Part shown: positions 33,318-46,288 of the stretch, in pieces
Layout: every line of letters begins with the position of its first letter
Numbering within the stretch: position 1 is the stretch's first letter
NCBI GenBank assembly: GCA_947561715.1
Contig: OX387199.1
Coordinates: 749,001-813,000 of the forward strand
Source: Ascidia mentula
Taxonomy: Eukaryota; Chordata; Ascidiacea; Phlebobranchia; Ascidiidae
Length of the DNA stretch: 64,000 bases
Reading direction: 5' to 3'
Made by a program: the position numbers and the translations under genes
Notes under the pieces: generated by a model
Databases searched by the model: none
Seen by the model: the letters and a program-made list of their open reading frames with translations, nothing else
Told to the model about the DNA's origin: nothing

Positions 33318-36300
33318 TTAATCTTCTAGATCTAAAAAAAATAACATTGTTCAGTGGCAAATAAAATCATTGGCAACGAAACGGAAATTATAATTATTTT
33401 GCAACTGTTGTAAGGTAACATACATACATCATCATCAACTGATTTTTATCCAAAATTAAACACAACAAACGCATTAAAAGGGTTGGGGCGGATGGAGTAC
33501 AAATGTTGGCTGGAAGGTTGGTTTATTGTTTATTGCTGCTATGGTAAACAACTCCTTTAACAACAAGTATCAGAAATCACCTTCATCATTGACTTCGTAA
33601 CGGCTAATCCAAGTTTTGTCATCCAGTAAGTTTTCATGTTCCAAGTCCGTATCCCGAGGGTCTACTTCTATACAAAATGTAAAAATGCACAAATCATTGT
33701 TTAAACAGCCACAAATGGCTCAATTACTTTCGGAAAAGTAATTCGTCACCGTATTTCCCAAAATATTTTTATTCCATTGCGTAATTAAATATGTCCACTT
33801 TAATCCTTTTGGATATAACAATGTATCATATGTGCATCTTACCTAGATCGCCCGCCCCGTCGCGACCAAAACTTTCCTCATCTAGTAAAGTTTCCTGATC
33901 AAAGATCGAATCTCCACTCTCCATTTCTATACAAGTTGTAAAATGCACAAATTATTGTTTAAACAGCAACAATTGCTTCATACCAGAGTAAATTTGATAA
34001 TTAGGAATTTCCCCATAAGTTCATGCAAAAAATCTTGAAAAAATATTTCTGTTGAATCTGGATTTTCAATTCTAGAAATAATTTTAGCCTTTTTTCCTTT
34101 CGTTAACCACAAAGTGTACAAAAAAGGTATTTTAATGTCAATATTTATATATAGGACAATCTTACTACGAGCATCCCTCAGCACTGCTGCATATTCATTT
34201 GACACCTCCCCCAACTCATCTGTAACATTATAACGTGTTTAGCGCAAAGTACGGGCTGTGTTGCTTTGTCATTTCAGCATGGTATGGGACCTCTGGTTTA
34301 TTTGTAACCACGGCCGTTTCTTGGCCAAATTCAGTACTTTATACGGGGTTGGCCGCGATGATAAAAAAAATAACATCCGTGAATTTTGCTTTCACAAATT
34401 GTGGTGACCTTGTTTTGGTACAAGTTTATACCAAGCCCCGACACAACACGTCACATTTATTACTTTACAGTATAACAATGTATCGTATGCACATCTTATA
34501 CCTTCATCGCCAGTCGCGTCTCCACTCTCCATTTCTATACAAGTTGTAAAAATGCACAAATTATTGTTTAAACAGCAACAATTGCTCCATACCAGAGTAA
34601 ATTTGATAATTTAGAATTTCCCCATAACTTCATGCAAAAAATCTTGAAAAAATATTTCCGTTGAATCTGGATTTTCAATTCTAGAAATAATTTTAGCCTT
34701 TTTTCCTTTCGTTAACCACAAAGTGTACAAAAAAGGTATTTTAATGTCAATATTTATATATTGGACAATCTTACTACGAGCATCCCTCAGCACTGCTGCA
34801 TATTCATTTGACACCTCCCCCAACTCATCTGTAACATTATAACGTGTTTAGCGCAAAGTACGGGCTGTGTTGCTTTGTCATTTCAGCATGGTATGGGACC
34901 TCTGGTTTATTTGTAACCACGGCCGTTTCTTGGCCAAATTCCGTACTTTATACGGGGTTGGCCGCGATGATAAAAAAAATTACATCCGTGAATTTTGCTT
35001 TCACAAATTGTGGTGACCTTGTTTTGGTACAAGTTTATACCAAGCCCCGACCCTGATGTTGACTCATTAACTTTCACAAAATTTAAAAGGAACACTTTTT
35101 GCCACAAACTACACTAACCGTCAAAGTCATTTACTTTTTCTCCGTAAGAATCCCGGTTTTCAAGTTGGTCTTGTCGCCAAATCTGATCGAGCGCTGAAAT
35201 ATTAATTAAATTTTAAATAAATTGATTTTACCAATATAAATTCATCCCCATGCATTTCATTAGCGCTGTTTTTGTTGTTTCAGGTAAACAAAAAATCAAA
35301 CCTTAATTTGCGATTAAAAACCTGTTCGTTAAGTTACTGTTTAGTATTCGTGTAAAAATGCGTTTGATTTGCCAAATATCGCTATAATATTTTCCCTGGC
35401 GGTTTATTAATTAAAATCAAAACTTTTACAACCACTGTGAAATTAACATTTTCGAAAATTAACAACACAACACGTCACATTTAGTACTTTACAATATAAC
35501 AATGTATCGTATGCACATCTTATACCTTCATCGCCAGTCGCGTCTCCACACTCCATTTCTATACAAGTTGTAAAAATGCACAAATTATTGTTTAAACAGC
35601 AACAATTGCTCCATACCAGAGTAAATTTGATAATTTAGAATTTCCCCATAAGTTCATGCAAAAAATCTTGAAAAAATATTTCTGTTGAATCTGGATTTTC
35701 AATTCTAGAAATAATTTTAGCCTTTTTTCTTTCGTTAACCACAAAGTGTACAAAAAAGGTATTTTAATGTCAAAATTTATATATTGGACAATCTTACTAC
35801 GAGCATCCTTCAGCACTGATAACAATTTCTTTTTCACCTCCCCCGACTCATCTGTAACATTATAACGTGTTTAGCGCAAAGTACGGGCTGTGTTGCTTTG
35901 TCATTCCAGCATGGTATGGGACCCTCTGGTTTATTTGTAACCACGGCCGTTTCTTGGCCAAATTCCGTACTTTATACGGGGTTGGCCGCGATCATAAAAA
36001 AAATTACATCCGTGAATTTTGCTTTCACAAATTGTGGTGACCTTGTTTTGGTACAAGTTTATACCAAGCCCCGACCCTGATGTTGACTCATTAACATCAA
36101 CACGAAATTTTGCCGCACCAAAATCGGAAGAAACGCTTTTTGCCACAAACAACCCCACTAACCTCCAAATGCAAATCCTTCATCTCCGTCTGTTTCCCGT
36201 CTTTCAAGCTCGTCTTGCCCCCTCTGGTCGGGCGCTAAAATATTTAATTGAACTTTGAATAAATTGATCTTACCAATATAAATTCATCCCCATGCATTTC

Positions 36301-38174
36301 ATTAGCGGCGCTCATTGTTGTAGTTTCAGGTAAACAAAAAATCAAACCTTAATTTGCGATTAAAAACCTGTTCGTTAAGTTACTGTTTAGTATTCGTGTA
36401 AAAATGCGTTTGATTTGCCAAATATCGCTATAATATTTTTCCTGGCGGTTTATTAATTAAAATCAAAACTTTTACAACCACTGTGAAATTAACATTTTCG
36501 AAAATTAACAACACAACACGTCACATTTAGTACTTTACAATATAACAATGTATCGTATGCACATCTTATACCTTCATCGCCAGTCGCGTCTCCACTCTCC
36601 ATTTCTATACAAGTTGTAAAAAAGCACAAATTATTGTTTAAACAGCAACAATTGCTCCATACCAGAGTAAATTTGATAATTTAGAATTTCCCCATAACTT
36701 CATGCAAAAAATCTTGAAAAAATATTTCTGTTGAATCTGGATTTTCAATTCTAGAAATAATTTTAGCCCTTTTTCTTTCGTTAACCACAAAGTGTACAAA
36801 AAAGGTATTTTAATGTCAAAATTTATATATTGGACAATCTTACTACGAGCATCCCACAGCATTGATGGCAATTTCTTTTTCACCTCCCCCGACTCATCTG
36901 TAACATTATAACGTGTTTAGCGCAAAGTACGCCCTGTGTTGCTTTGTCATTTCAGCATGGTATGGGACCTCTGGTTTATTTGTAACCACGTCCGTTTCTT
37001 GGCCAAATTCCGTACTTTATACGGGGTTGGCCGCGATGATAAAAAATTAAATCCGTGAATTTTGCTTTCACAAATTGTGGTGACCTTGTTTTGGTACAAG
37101 TTTATACCAAGCCCCGACCTTGGTGTTGACTCATCAACGTCACCATCAAATTTTGCCACACCAAAATCGGAGGAAACGCTTTTGCCACAAACAACACCAC
37201 TAAACACCAAATGCAATTCCTTCATCTCCGTATGTTTCCCGTTCATCAACTTCATGTGGCCACCGTGAATTGGCGTCATTCGGTGCTCGAATATTTAGTT
37301 AAATTTGACGAAAGCAAATATTTAAACTTATTTTTGTCCTCCTACATAACGAAAATTTTAAAATAGAAAACAATCGACCCGGAGGCAGACATTGTTGCGT
37401 TTTTCTTTTCAAATATCGCAATAATAGTTTTTTATGGTGGTTCAAACAATTAATATCAAATGTTTAACATCCATTGTGAATGTAGCATTTCCCCTTTTTG
37501 AAACGTAGTCGAACATTTGTGCACAGCGAAGTAGCAGAGTGTAAATTTGTGCACGAATCCTGTCTGATTATTTGCAAGCTTAACTCCCGAAAATCAAAAC
37601 TTTTCCACCCATTGCGAATTTACATTTTCTATTTGAAACTCGACAGAGTGACGTCACATCAGGTATTTCTATAACTTACCGTCAAAATTCTTGAAACAAA
37701 GACACCAATTATTAAAACTGGAATTAATGTTCATTTAAAACTATACAGAACATTAATGCTACAAGAAATCTACCAATTAAAATCGCCCAGAAATCTGCTT
37801 AAAATTCATCAACGTTATTCCTAAACATTTTAACCAGTTGTGAAATCAACTATGTTCCCTTTAATACTTTAGAATATAACAATGTATCAGATGTGCATCC
37901 TACCTAGATCGCCCGTCTCATCTTTAAAAAAACAGAGGTAGTCAAGTTAGGAATGCTCTGTTATTACTCATTATCACTAACACTTCAATTCGATCTTACC
38001 AGACAAGACGTCCCCCAGTAGATCAATCTTCACAAATCTGCAAAAGGAAAACACTGCTTTGTACAAGGTTTGCCTAAATCGAGAATGCAAGTATATCAAA
38101 ATGGATTGTTACGTCACTTACCGTCCTGTGACGCAATAGGCAAACAGCAGAACAACAACAATCGACTTATTCAT
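33318..38174 (-). CDS. Modular acidic secreted protein, third family, copy 1 (about 276 aa, 15-16 exons)
   Basis: Signal exon 38122-38174 (MNKSIVVVLLFAYCVTGR, phase 2), then 38000-38037 (FVKIDLLGDVLS) and 37904-37921 (DETGDL). A threefold A-B-C array follows. A exons: 37208-37285, 36163-36234, 35119-35193 (e.g. APDQRGQDELERRETDGDEG). B exons: 36844-36897, 35798-35851, 34775-34828 (e.g. DELGEVSNEYAAVLRDAR). C exons: 36572-36604, 35526-35558, 34502-34534 (EMESGDATGDE). Then an extra B at 34166-34219, a long C at 33843-33926 (ending RDGAGDL) and a last exon at 33570-33667. All internal exons are phase 1 at both ends and divisible by three. The gene ends with TGA at 33570, or by splicing at 33580 to a mini-exon DLED plus stop at 33318-33331; both close in frame. 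Function unknown. Confidence 0.68.
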
Positions 38175-38420
38175 GATCTCTCTTTTACTTTTAATCTGAT
38201 TTTCTACACGTCTGAATACAACAATATGTTTAGGAGAAACTTAATTTGATACGAAGCTGAAAGTCGATGAACTGACGATGGAATCAACACCAAGTATAAC
38301 AACTGTGAGTAGTTTCGTGCGTCTGTTTTTAAACGTGGCAAAGTGGATGTGGATGATTTAACACAAAACTATTTTCACTGGAAGTTTGTGATTGGTCGAC
38401 AGGCAACAGTTCATCAAGTT
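38175..38420 (-). promoter_or_regulatory. Conserved promoter and 5' UTR of third-family copy 1
   Basis: About 245 bases immediately upstream of the ATG are nearly identical before copies 2, 3 and 4. On the minus strand a TTTAAAAA box (about 38336-38343) lies some 32-38 bases ahead of an initiator-like TCACAGTTG (about 38300-38308). That predicts a 5' UTR of about 130 bases. Confidence 0.55.
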
Positions 38421-39147
38421 TACAACCAACAGTTTATGGATTGGAATGTTGGAATGATGTGACAGCGTGATTTGCAACAGTTCGTCAAATTAGCGATGAA
38501 AGTGAAGTTGTTAATATGTGATGGCAATCACAACAGAAACCATCGTGTATGTTCGGATGAATCGATTAATCTCAAATACCGATGAAAAACCAATAAACAA
38601 CACCGGATCGGTGAACCAAGCCACCCTGGTAGGCTGTCGATCGATACCGTATCTGTAGTAGCTGAGTAAAACTTTTAAGTCAATCTTTCAGACAGCTCTT
38701 TTGAAGATGTTTTTTCTCAAATATGTTTATTTTCAATGCAAAAAATTACTCAAATACTAAAAAACTTGGTTTCATTTTATCACGTTGATGACCAACAGTT
38801 TATGGATTGGATTGATGAGATAATGTGACAGCGTTGGTTGATTGGTGTTGAGTCGTTGGGATGTGATTGCAATTAATTACAGAGTTAAAACGTCGTTGCC
38901 CGGCAACCATCTTATGCGGCAACCTTGTGTGATATCAACTATGAAACTGTATGAGTAATATTGGTGTTTGTTTACATGTGACCTGTTTCCCACGTATGCC
39001 TTTGACCAGAGGCACTATATATACGAATTGTATTTGCTTGTGTTGTTTGTGGAGGACGTGAAAGTGAATCCACCATTCTGTGGTGATACCAGGTAGTAAC
39101 ATACGATGGTGGGTAGGAGCTTTCCACGACAAATTGGCATTGATTAA

Positions 39148-39235
39148 TGCAACGGAATATAAAAAACAATAACCAATACTAGAAAATGTAAAAAAAAACT
39201 GACCAGTGCTACGAAATATAAAAAAAACGCAAAAT
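39148..39235 (+). repeat. Degenerate minisatellite units in the duplicated segment
   Basis: About three diverged units (AATGCAACGGAATATAAAAA, CAATACTAGAAAATG, AGTGCTACGAAATATAAAA) resemble the 31-bp unit of 28537-29738. They occupy the equivalent position upstream of the paralogous gene. Confidence 0.55.
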
Positions 39236-39476
39236 AAAGTGCTTCCTTTCTTTAATCATCTGAATGGTATTCTAGCGTGCCCTAGGTACACTGTAATAAA
39301 CGTTTGTTGCATGTTATGACGTTTGTTAAACGTTCAGCCATTTGCTACGTAACTATGGAAGTCAAAAATTACATATACGCATTAGTAAGGTATCCCTCTG
39401 GTTCTATAATTTTTAAAAGTTAAAACTAACAGAAAAAAATTATCTACACACAACCAATGCTTATTTACGAGATTTT

Positions 39477-39812
39477 TTATTGAATATTGTTATTACTTCT
39501 TAAAAAATCTTCGATAGACAGCGAATTTTCATCAAAAGAATCAAGCTCTTCCAATTCACTTTCCTCATTGCTCTCCGCTCTGTAACGTAGTAATATAAGT
39601 AAAGCATTGTCGTGTCAACTATCGGATTACAAAAGTTGTTCATTGTGGTTGGTTTAAAATCAGCATTACGTTGTTAGAATGCGGTCACTACCAAAGTTAT
39701 TAATATTTCTTAAAATTGCCAGAAGATTGTAGCATATCGCTTACTCTTGTCCGTTGCAGTTATCCGTGAATACCATCCAGGACACAAGAAATATTATCAC
39801 TAACTTGTTCAT
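39477..39812 (-). CDS. Small acidic secreted peptide, second family, copy 2 (56 aa)
   Basis: Exon 1, 39745-39812: leader MNKLVIIFLVSWMVFTDNC, then NGQ, phase 2. Exon 2, 39477-39579: EAESNEESELEELDSFDEN, then SLSIEDFLRSNNNIQ and TAA. The stop overlaps a minus-strand AATAAA. The second half of exon 2 has diverged much more from copy 1 than the leader or intron has. Lies in the right copy of the segmental duplication. Confidence 0.7.
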
Positions 39813-40325
39813 ATTCTTGACTCTTTTCACACAGATTTCAAACCAATCCTGACCAACTAACTAACAGCGGTTTACTCACAACAATTGCTTATATTGCATA
39901 CTACTTATTATCATTTACTTGCAGCTCTATGGAAGATTTTTGTGAATGACCAGATTCTAAAAATATCCCGAACCGTCTAAGGTTTTGCGTATCAATAATT
40001 TCAAATCAAATAATGCAAACCTTAACCGTAAAATAATTGTTTGGTTTCTGGATGTGGTTTGTTGAAGAAGTGACCAATATAGTGAACGATGACAGCGGGC
40101 AGGGCAGAATAGAGATAACCATATGCTGTTTTTCTGTCAAACACTGAAAATCCAACCAAGATGTTATTAGTACCGACATTTGCGCCTTCAAATTGGAGTT
40201 TATCAGGTTTATAGCGCAGATAAACCACGTACTAAACCTACTTGTGTTGCAAACTGAAATCGTGCGCTTTTCAACCTGTCACGTAATGCATTGGAACGAA
40301 AATACTGTTTCATACCTGAAGTTAA

Positions 40326-40333
40326 TCACGTGA
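40326..40333. promoter_or_regulatory. TCACGTGA E-box upstream of second-family copy 2
   Basis: Same octamer and flanks as at 30607. It sits about 515 bases from the ATG because about 300 bases of unrelated sequence are inserted between. Confidence 0.35.
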
Positions 40334-41125
40334 TAAGAGTAACGAGAAAGTTTTTTGCCTGCTTAGTTCGATGAAAACATATGTCGGTGTAAAAACGACA
40401 CGTTCTATTTTGTATCGGAAAGCTCGGAACTTGGTTATTTGAATTCAACCGCTTCGTCCCAAAGTTTCATTACTCAGCAAAATGCTATGTTTTGGTGTCA
40501 AAAACTGCATCTGTTGTGTTTTGATTATAATTCCTTACTTTTGGGGGCGTAGCTGGAGCCGAATCCTGTTTTTCAAACAAACCAAGCTTTCCCATCAGCA
40601 CAAAACAAGCAAATGTTTTTTGAGACGTTCCAAACCCACAAAAACAGCGGATGTGTTAAAAATAAAGAACAATGTGTATATTTTCTGGCAATTTACAATA
40701 ACTTTTTGTAACTGCTGCACCTCCCGCCGTATGTTTTTTTTGCCTCCAGCACGCGAACAGTGTTGTCGTGTCCCTTTTTTCCTTTTTTGCTTTTAAATGT
40801 TGTTTTGTGATTAACCTGTTAAACCCTGATTAAGTGTTGCTGTATGGCAGACACAAGTAAAATGTTTTTCGAAGTATTTTATTATATTTTCACATTGGCG
40901 TTAATCAATTTTCCACTTTCAATCCACAAGATTGCCGGGGAAGCTGTCTTCCATGTGCTTGTAATCTGCGGGCAAACGATCCCTAATAAAGTCCTGACAG
41001 AAAACCTCTACAGTTGCTGTTGCTTCACCGCCAACGGTTGTTCTCAAAACTTTACTTTTGTGAAATTAATTAAACATCTGTTGACGATTAAAACTGATTT
41101 AATGTAACTTCATCGTAAACTGACG

Positions 41126-41385
41126 TTACAAATATTGTATCTTACAATCAGCATCATCCATAGAATCTTGTTGATGCTTCCTTTCGTCCTCAGTATCAAC
41201 ACGCCTTTCCTCTCTGCAGAATAAAATTTTAGTGTAAATTAAACAAAGTTTCTTAATTTGCAATTCAGCAAACTATTTGAGTGTCTCAGTTCTACCAGAT
41301 CAGTGTTGTGTGATGCATACCTGGGGTGGCAGCTGTCTGTAACGACCATCCAACACAACAGTATTATAATAAGTGGTTTGTTCAT
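41126..41385 (-). CDS. Small charged secreted peptide, second family, copy 3 (about 50 aa)
   Basis: Exon 1, 41321-41385: leader MNKPLIIILLCWMVVTDSC, then HP, phase 2, GTATGC donor. Exon 2 starts at 41213: REERRVDTEDERKHQQDSM, then DDADCKIQYL and TAA at 41126. A GTAAG inside exon 2 (41144-41145, phase 1) could instead lead to an unseen exon. The mature part mixes Arg/Lys and Asp/Glu rather than being purely acidic. Confidence 0.62.
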
Positions 41386-41472
41386 GTCGTGCGTTTCCTC
41401 AGATAGATTGCAAACTAAACTTAATGCCTACTAACTAAAAGTAGAACTATTACGTCACTCTTCATACGTAAG

Positions 41473-41600
41473 TCACGTGACATTGGTAAACAAGTAAAAA
41501 TACCACAAAACCTTAAAGATTTTACGTTTCACAGATTGATTTTCTTTTTGGGAGGTTTTCCGTTTCGGCCTCTGTTTAAACACAGCAGGTAGTCACGTGA
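41473..41600. promoter_or_regulatory. Two TCACGTGA E-boxes upstream of second-family copy 3
   Basis: Octamers at 41473-41480 and 41593-41600, about 90 and 210 bases before the ATG at 41385. The outer one matches the distance seen in copy 1. Confidence 0.4.
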
Positions 41601-42027
41601 TAACAGGATGCGTCATTTCCTGAAAACTTCTCTGGCTTCAGGGTTTTGTTAAAGGCGAGTGCGCAAAAGAACACCCAGAACCCGATATCTCTAATGCATT
41701 TCGTTATGAAATTCAAACTTTTAACCCATCATTTGGTTTTGTGTCGTCAAAATTTATAATCATGTTTTACCGTGATTGGAATTTGGTCATAAAGGCTCTG
41801 CGGATTCACTAACTTAAGAAAGTAAATGAATTCCATATTACCGAGGTCTAAAACAGATAATCGTCGGCCTGAGGTTCGGCATGTGAAGGATTGAAAACTG
41901 AAAATAGGAAGAGAATGTGTTGAAATGTGAGACTTCGCTACAAAACAATCCAAGAAGATGCATTAAGGGGTCCATGAAACGAAATACAATTATTCCGAAA
42001 ATCCACGTATTTTCCTCTGTTCATAAG

Positions 42028-42750
42028 GTTTCGCTGTCCACGTTTCCACTTCATCAGGTCACAACGGCAGTCAAACCTGCACCTCGCATTGTTTGCAATT
42101 GCGAAACCGCCTTTGTGATGCAATAATACATAATGGCTACTCTACTATTGCAAGTCTTGGCATTGTAGTATATGTGCTTTCTGCTGCAAAAGGCTACCTT
42201 TGTACGTGCGTGCTAGTGTTTCGACCATCACCATGTTGATTAAAACCTAATTTCGACATTTGCAATATGTTTCTTGCAAAGGGGTCCACAGCTTTTCAAA
42301 GAATGTTTTAGGGGTTCGTGATCCAAAAAAGGTTAAGAAACACTGGTTTAAGCGAAGCGCATTTGTTGAAACTTCCGTTATGAAACATTTGTTTAGGATC
42401 AACTGGTAAAAAAACAGCATGGTACAAGTGATCACATTGTTGATGGTTTGAAAGGCTGTCGCGGATGGCTGATATTTCAAATGATCACGTGGTTGTCACG
42501 CATGGATTGTGTTTAGCAAGAGTCACGTGATCAAAAAGCCACGTCGCAAAAATTTAAATAGTTCAAACTTTTAACCATGCAGGGTCTCAAGGAAAATTTC
42601 ACATATGTTAATTTCTTTAATGCGCCGTGTCAGTCTCTGGTCTATGCCAACAGTACTTGCTGGTGCACTGTTTTCATGAGAGACTGACTGTTAAACAACT
42701 TTATCCGCACGAGCTTTCGCGAGCTTGATCTCGCTTTATCCGGTGCTACA
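42028..42750 (-). repeat. Two hairpin-tail interspersed elements
   Basis: Minus-orientation hairpins at 42028-42058 (CCTGATGAAGTGGAAACG, then GACAGCGAAACC) and 42707-42746 (GCACCGGATAAAGCGAGATC, then CGAAAGCTCGTGC). The second is the inverted relative of the element at 22955-23065. The sequence between them is unrelated flank shared with 32.2-32.5 kb. Confidence 0.45.
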
Positions 42751-44289
42751 AAGACACGTGACATTGGTATTTGAACCTGAAGACACGAGGTTATCAAAAC
42801 AGTACCCCAGCAGAAAGTACTGTAATTATATGTCGCATAGTTTGTGACAAAAGCGGGATTTTAAACCAGTATTTTGCCTTTAACTTTAACACGAATTCCG
42901 TGCCACTGCGATGCGTATTGTATGATTCTGTTGTATTTTAACAGGCTCAGACAATTTTGATTGATTTTTAGAATGACTAATGAATAGAAAAATCGGTTTG
43001 ACCATCCTGAATGTGATGACAGTGAACATTAGGGTTATTGTTTAAGCGGACATGCTGTTGGCAATACACAAATTGTGTCAATTAATTTTAACATCAATAA
43101 AATTATAATAAAAACGATACTTAAACCTATCTAATACACTTAAATATTGTGGACACTCCATATTCTGAACATGTTAGAAACAGTTTCTTTTCGAAACAGA
43201 GGTAATTTACAACCATGCAACAGGAATGCAATCTACTAACTGGTCGTGATACGGATATAATCAACATGGGATTCCCCTTAGTTGAGATTGATGGTTGGTG
43301 CAACGTCAAAATGAATAGTTTAACAGTGAAATTATTCATATCCATAAACATCATATACAATCGACGTTCATATCCCAATGTCTTCTATCATTTTCACTAA
43401 TTAGCGTTATCTGCCTGATTACTTTCATCTGTTTTTAATTATTTCCAAACACTACGTGAATTAAAGGGCATTTTCCATAAACACCCAATGCAGGATGTTG
43501 ATTGTAAAAACTAAATTACTCAAGTCTAAACGCTCTTTCAACAGCAACCAAACATGTTTATCATAACATTAGTGTTTATAACACTTTTGCCTAATATTAA
43601 TATTTTTTTATCACAGGTGTTTAAACAGCTATGGTACAGGGGTTGCAAAATGCCAATTGACCAGTTGGGGACGAATAGTTGCAAATGAATTGCGATGTCA
43701 CAACAGAAAAAGAGCATTTGTTTGTTGCTGGTACATAAACAGTTTGTCCGGGACAAATTGATTTCATAATAATATTACACTGTGTTCGCTACAACCTTTG
43801 CCTAACTGCTGAATAATCTCTTGGCGGCAGTAGTTTGGGACGTGAGGCCTTACAGTAGCTGAAAGGGAATTTAATCTGCAGTGTGCGCTTTATTTTACAA
43901 AACTTTCAATTAAGCGCCCTGTTTATAACCATGTTGTGGCTTTTCAATGCTTCCTACTAATGTGTGCAAAGGTTAAAACCAATTTTCTTCCACTACAGTT
44001 ATGGTGGAGGATGTTTGTGGTCAGTTGAATATTATCATGGTGAACCGTGGACGAGACGCTAAGGCTTGAGGCCTTGCTGCAAGAAGGTAATATGCGAGTA
44101 TTAACGGATACCGATTTTGATATACCTGGAATTTAATTTAAAGGTTCACTGATTTGCATAAGATTTATTTCCAAATACACAGAGGTTTAATATATTTCCG
44201 CTTATAATATAGAATTTTGTAATATATTTATAACATAGAATTCAGCACAGTCCGTCCTTATCGCTTCACTCAATTAGAAAAGATGTTCC

Positions 44290-46288
44290 TTAATCTTCCA
44301 GATCTAAACAAATAACAGTGTTCAGTATCAAATAAAAGCAATTACAATCAAATGGGCATTGTATAGTTATTTTACAAATATGGTAAGATAACATACTACA
44401 TTATCATCAAATGATTTTAATCTGATAAAATTCACAAAAGGAGACCACATCAGGTATTTGCAACTTACCATCAAAATGTGAAGAATCTCTCACTAGAAAC
44501 AAAAAAAAAACAGCAAAAATTAAACAGAAAAAAGTAAAAACTGTTCGACACATTAAAAATATAAATAAAATCATGGGGTATTTAAAAGTCAAATTTTTTA
44601 CAGGGGAAAATCTGACTACGAGCTTCTTCCTCACCCGAAAGATCTTTCTTTATAGGTATCCACTTATCTGTAACGTTATGAACTGTTTTTTTTAAAATCT
44701 TTGCCAAAAACAATATTTTTTTAAATTAAAAGGAACACTTTTGCCACTAATAACACCACTAACCGTCAAAGTCATTTATTTCATGTCCGAAAGTATCCCG
44801 TCTTTCAAGTTCGTCTCGCCTCCTCTGATCAGGCGCTGAAATATTTAATTGAATTTTACGGAAATTGTTTTTCCAATATTAATTTATTTTAATTTTTTTG
44901 AAACGACAACAAAACTCACCTTCTTCATGGACGACCCAACTTTCCTCATCTGGGAAGTTTTCCTGACCAAAGTTCGAATCCAAAATCAAACCAGATTCCA
45001 TGTCCATTTCTAAACAAATCTTTAATTCACAATCGCTTCATTTATTTTTGGAAAAGTTTGTGAAAAACACATTTATTTTTTTCTAATAAAAAGAAACACT
45101 TTTGCCACCAATAACACCCGCACTAACCGTCAAAGTCATTTATTTCATGCCCGAAAGTATCCTGTCTTTCAAGTTCGTCTCGCAGCTTCGGATCGAGCGC
45201 TAATATATTTAATTAAATTTTGAAGTGATTGACATTACCAATATTATTTTATTCTATATTCTTAAAGATTTTTACCCATTGTGAAATTAGCTATGCCTCT
45301 TTTATTACTTTAGAATATAACAATGTATCGTATGCACATCTTATACCTTCATCGCCAGTCGCGTCTCCACTCTCCATTTCTATACAAGTTGTAAAAATGC
45401 ACAAATTATTGTTTAAACAGCAACAATTGCTTCAAACCAGGGTAAATTTGATAATTAAGAATTTCCCCATAAGTTTATGCAAAAAATCTTGAAAAAATAA
45501 TTCTGTTGAATCTGGGTTTTCAATTCTAGAAATAATTTTAGCATTTTTTTCTTTCATTAACCACAAAGTGTACAAAAAAGGTATTTTAAGATCAAACTTT
45601 CGAATCCCAAATCAAACCAGACTCTATGTCCATTTTTAAACAAATCTTTAATTCACAATCGCTTCATTTATTTTTGGAAAAGTTTGTGAAAAACACATTT
45701 ATTTTTTCCATAATTAAAAGAAACACTTTTGCCACCAATAACACCAGCACTAACCGTCAAAGCCATTTATTTCATGTCCGTAAGTATCCTGTCTTTCAAG
45801 TTCGTCTTTCTGTTGGGCAGCTGAAATATTTAATTGAAATTTAAAGAGATTGATCTTACCAATATTATTTTATTCTTATTCCATTTTAACGTTTTAACGC
45901 ATTGTAAAATTTGCCTCCTTTATTACTTTAGAATGTAACAATGTATCGTATGTAAACCTGAACTTGATCGCCCGTCGCGTCTTTAAAGACATCATCTGGG
46001 ACGACGCAATTTTAAACAAAACAGAGGTATTAAATTAAGAATGCTATGTTATCCCAGCATAGAATAAAACCCCAAGCTTATTACACACTAACTTGAGAAC
46101 AAAAAAGCGATCTTACCCAATGGGGCACCCCCTGGAGGACCAGTCACATATCTGCAACAGGAAAAGAAAATTTTATACAATATGCGCCTCAATCGAGATC
46201 GCAAGTAAATCGAAATGGATTGTTACGTCACTTACCGTCCTGTGACGCAATAGGCAAACAGCAGAACAACAGCAATCGACTTCTTCAT
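44290..46288 (-). CDS. Modular acidic secreted protein, third family, copy 2
   Basis: Signal exon 46236-46288 (MKKSIAVVLLFAYCVTGR) and 46117-46151 (YVTGPPGGAPL). A exons: 45755-45820, 45128-45199, 44764-44835 (e.g. APDQRRRDELERRDTFGHEI). C exon 45347-45379; long C exon 44920-45009 (MDMESGLILDSNFGQENF, then PDEESWVVHEE); B exon about 44617-44667 (DKWIPIKKDLSGEEEAR). Then 44469-44492 (VRDSSHFD) and terminal DLED with TAA at 44290-44303. Coding exons are phase 1 and divisible by three. Two exons look dead. The one near 45.98-46.0 kb has lost its in-phase donor. A C-type block near 45.61-45.64 kb has lost its acceptor (TTTAA for TTTAG). Exact exon usage needs transcripts. Confidence 0.6.

Larger units (their letters stand above)
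29880..33330. repeat. Segmental duplication, left copy (right copy about 39280-44310)
   Basis: Shared blocks in the same order include the flank AATGTTTGAGGCATG/AACGTTTGTTGCATG, the second-family gene, TCACGTGATAA flanks, GATTGATGGTTGGTGCAACG, and the terminal DLED mini-exons at 33318 and 44290. The right copy is longer because of insertions near 39.9-40.2, 40.5-41.1 and 41.7-42.3 kb. The left copy carries the minisatellite and the MITE. Confidence 0.7.
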
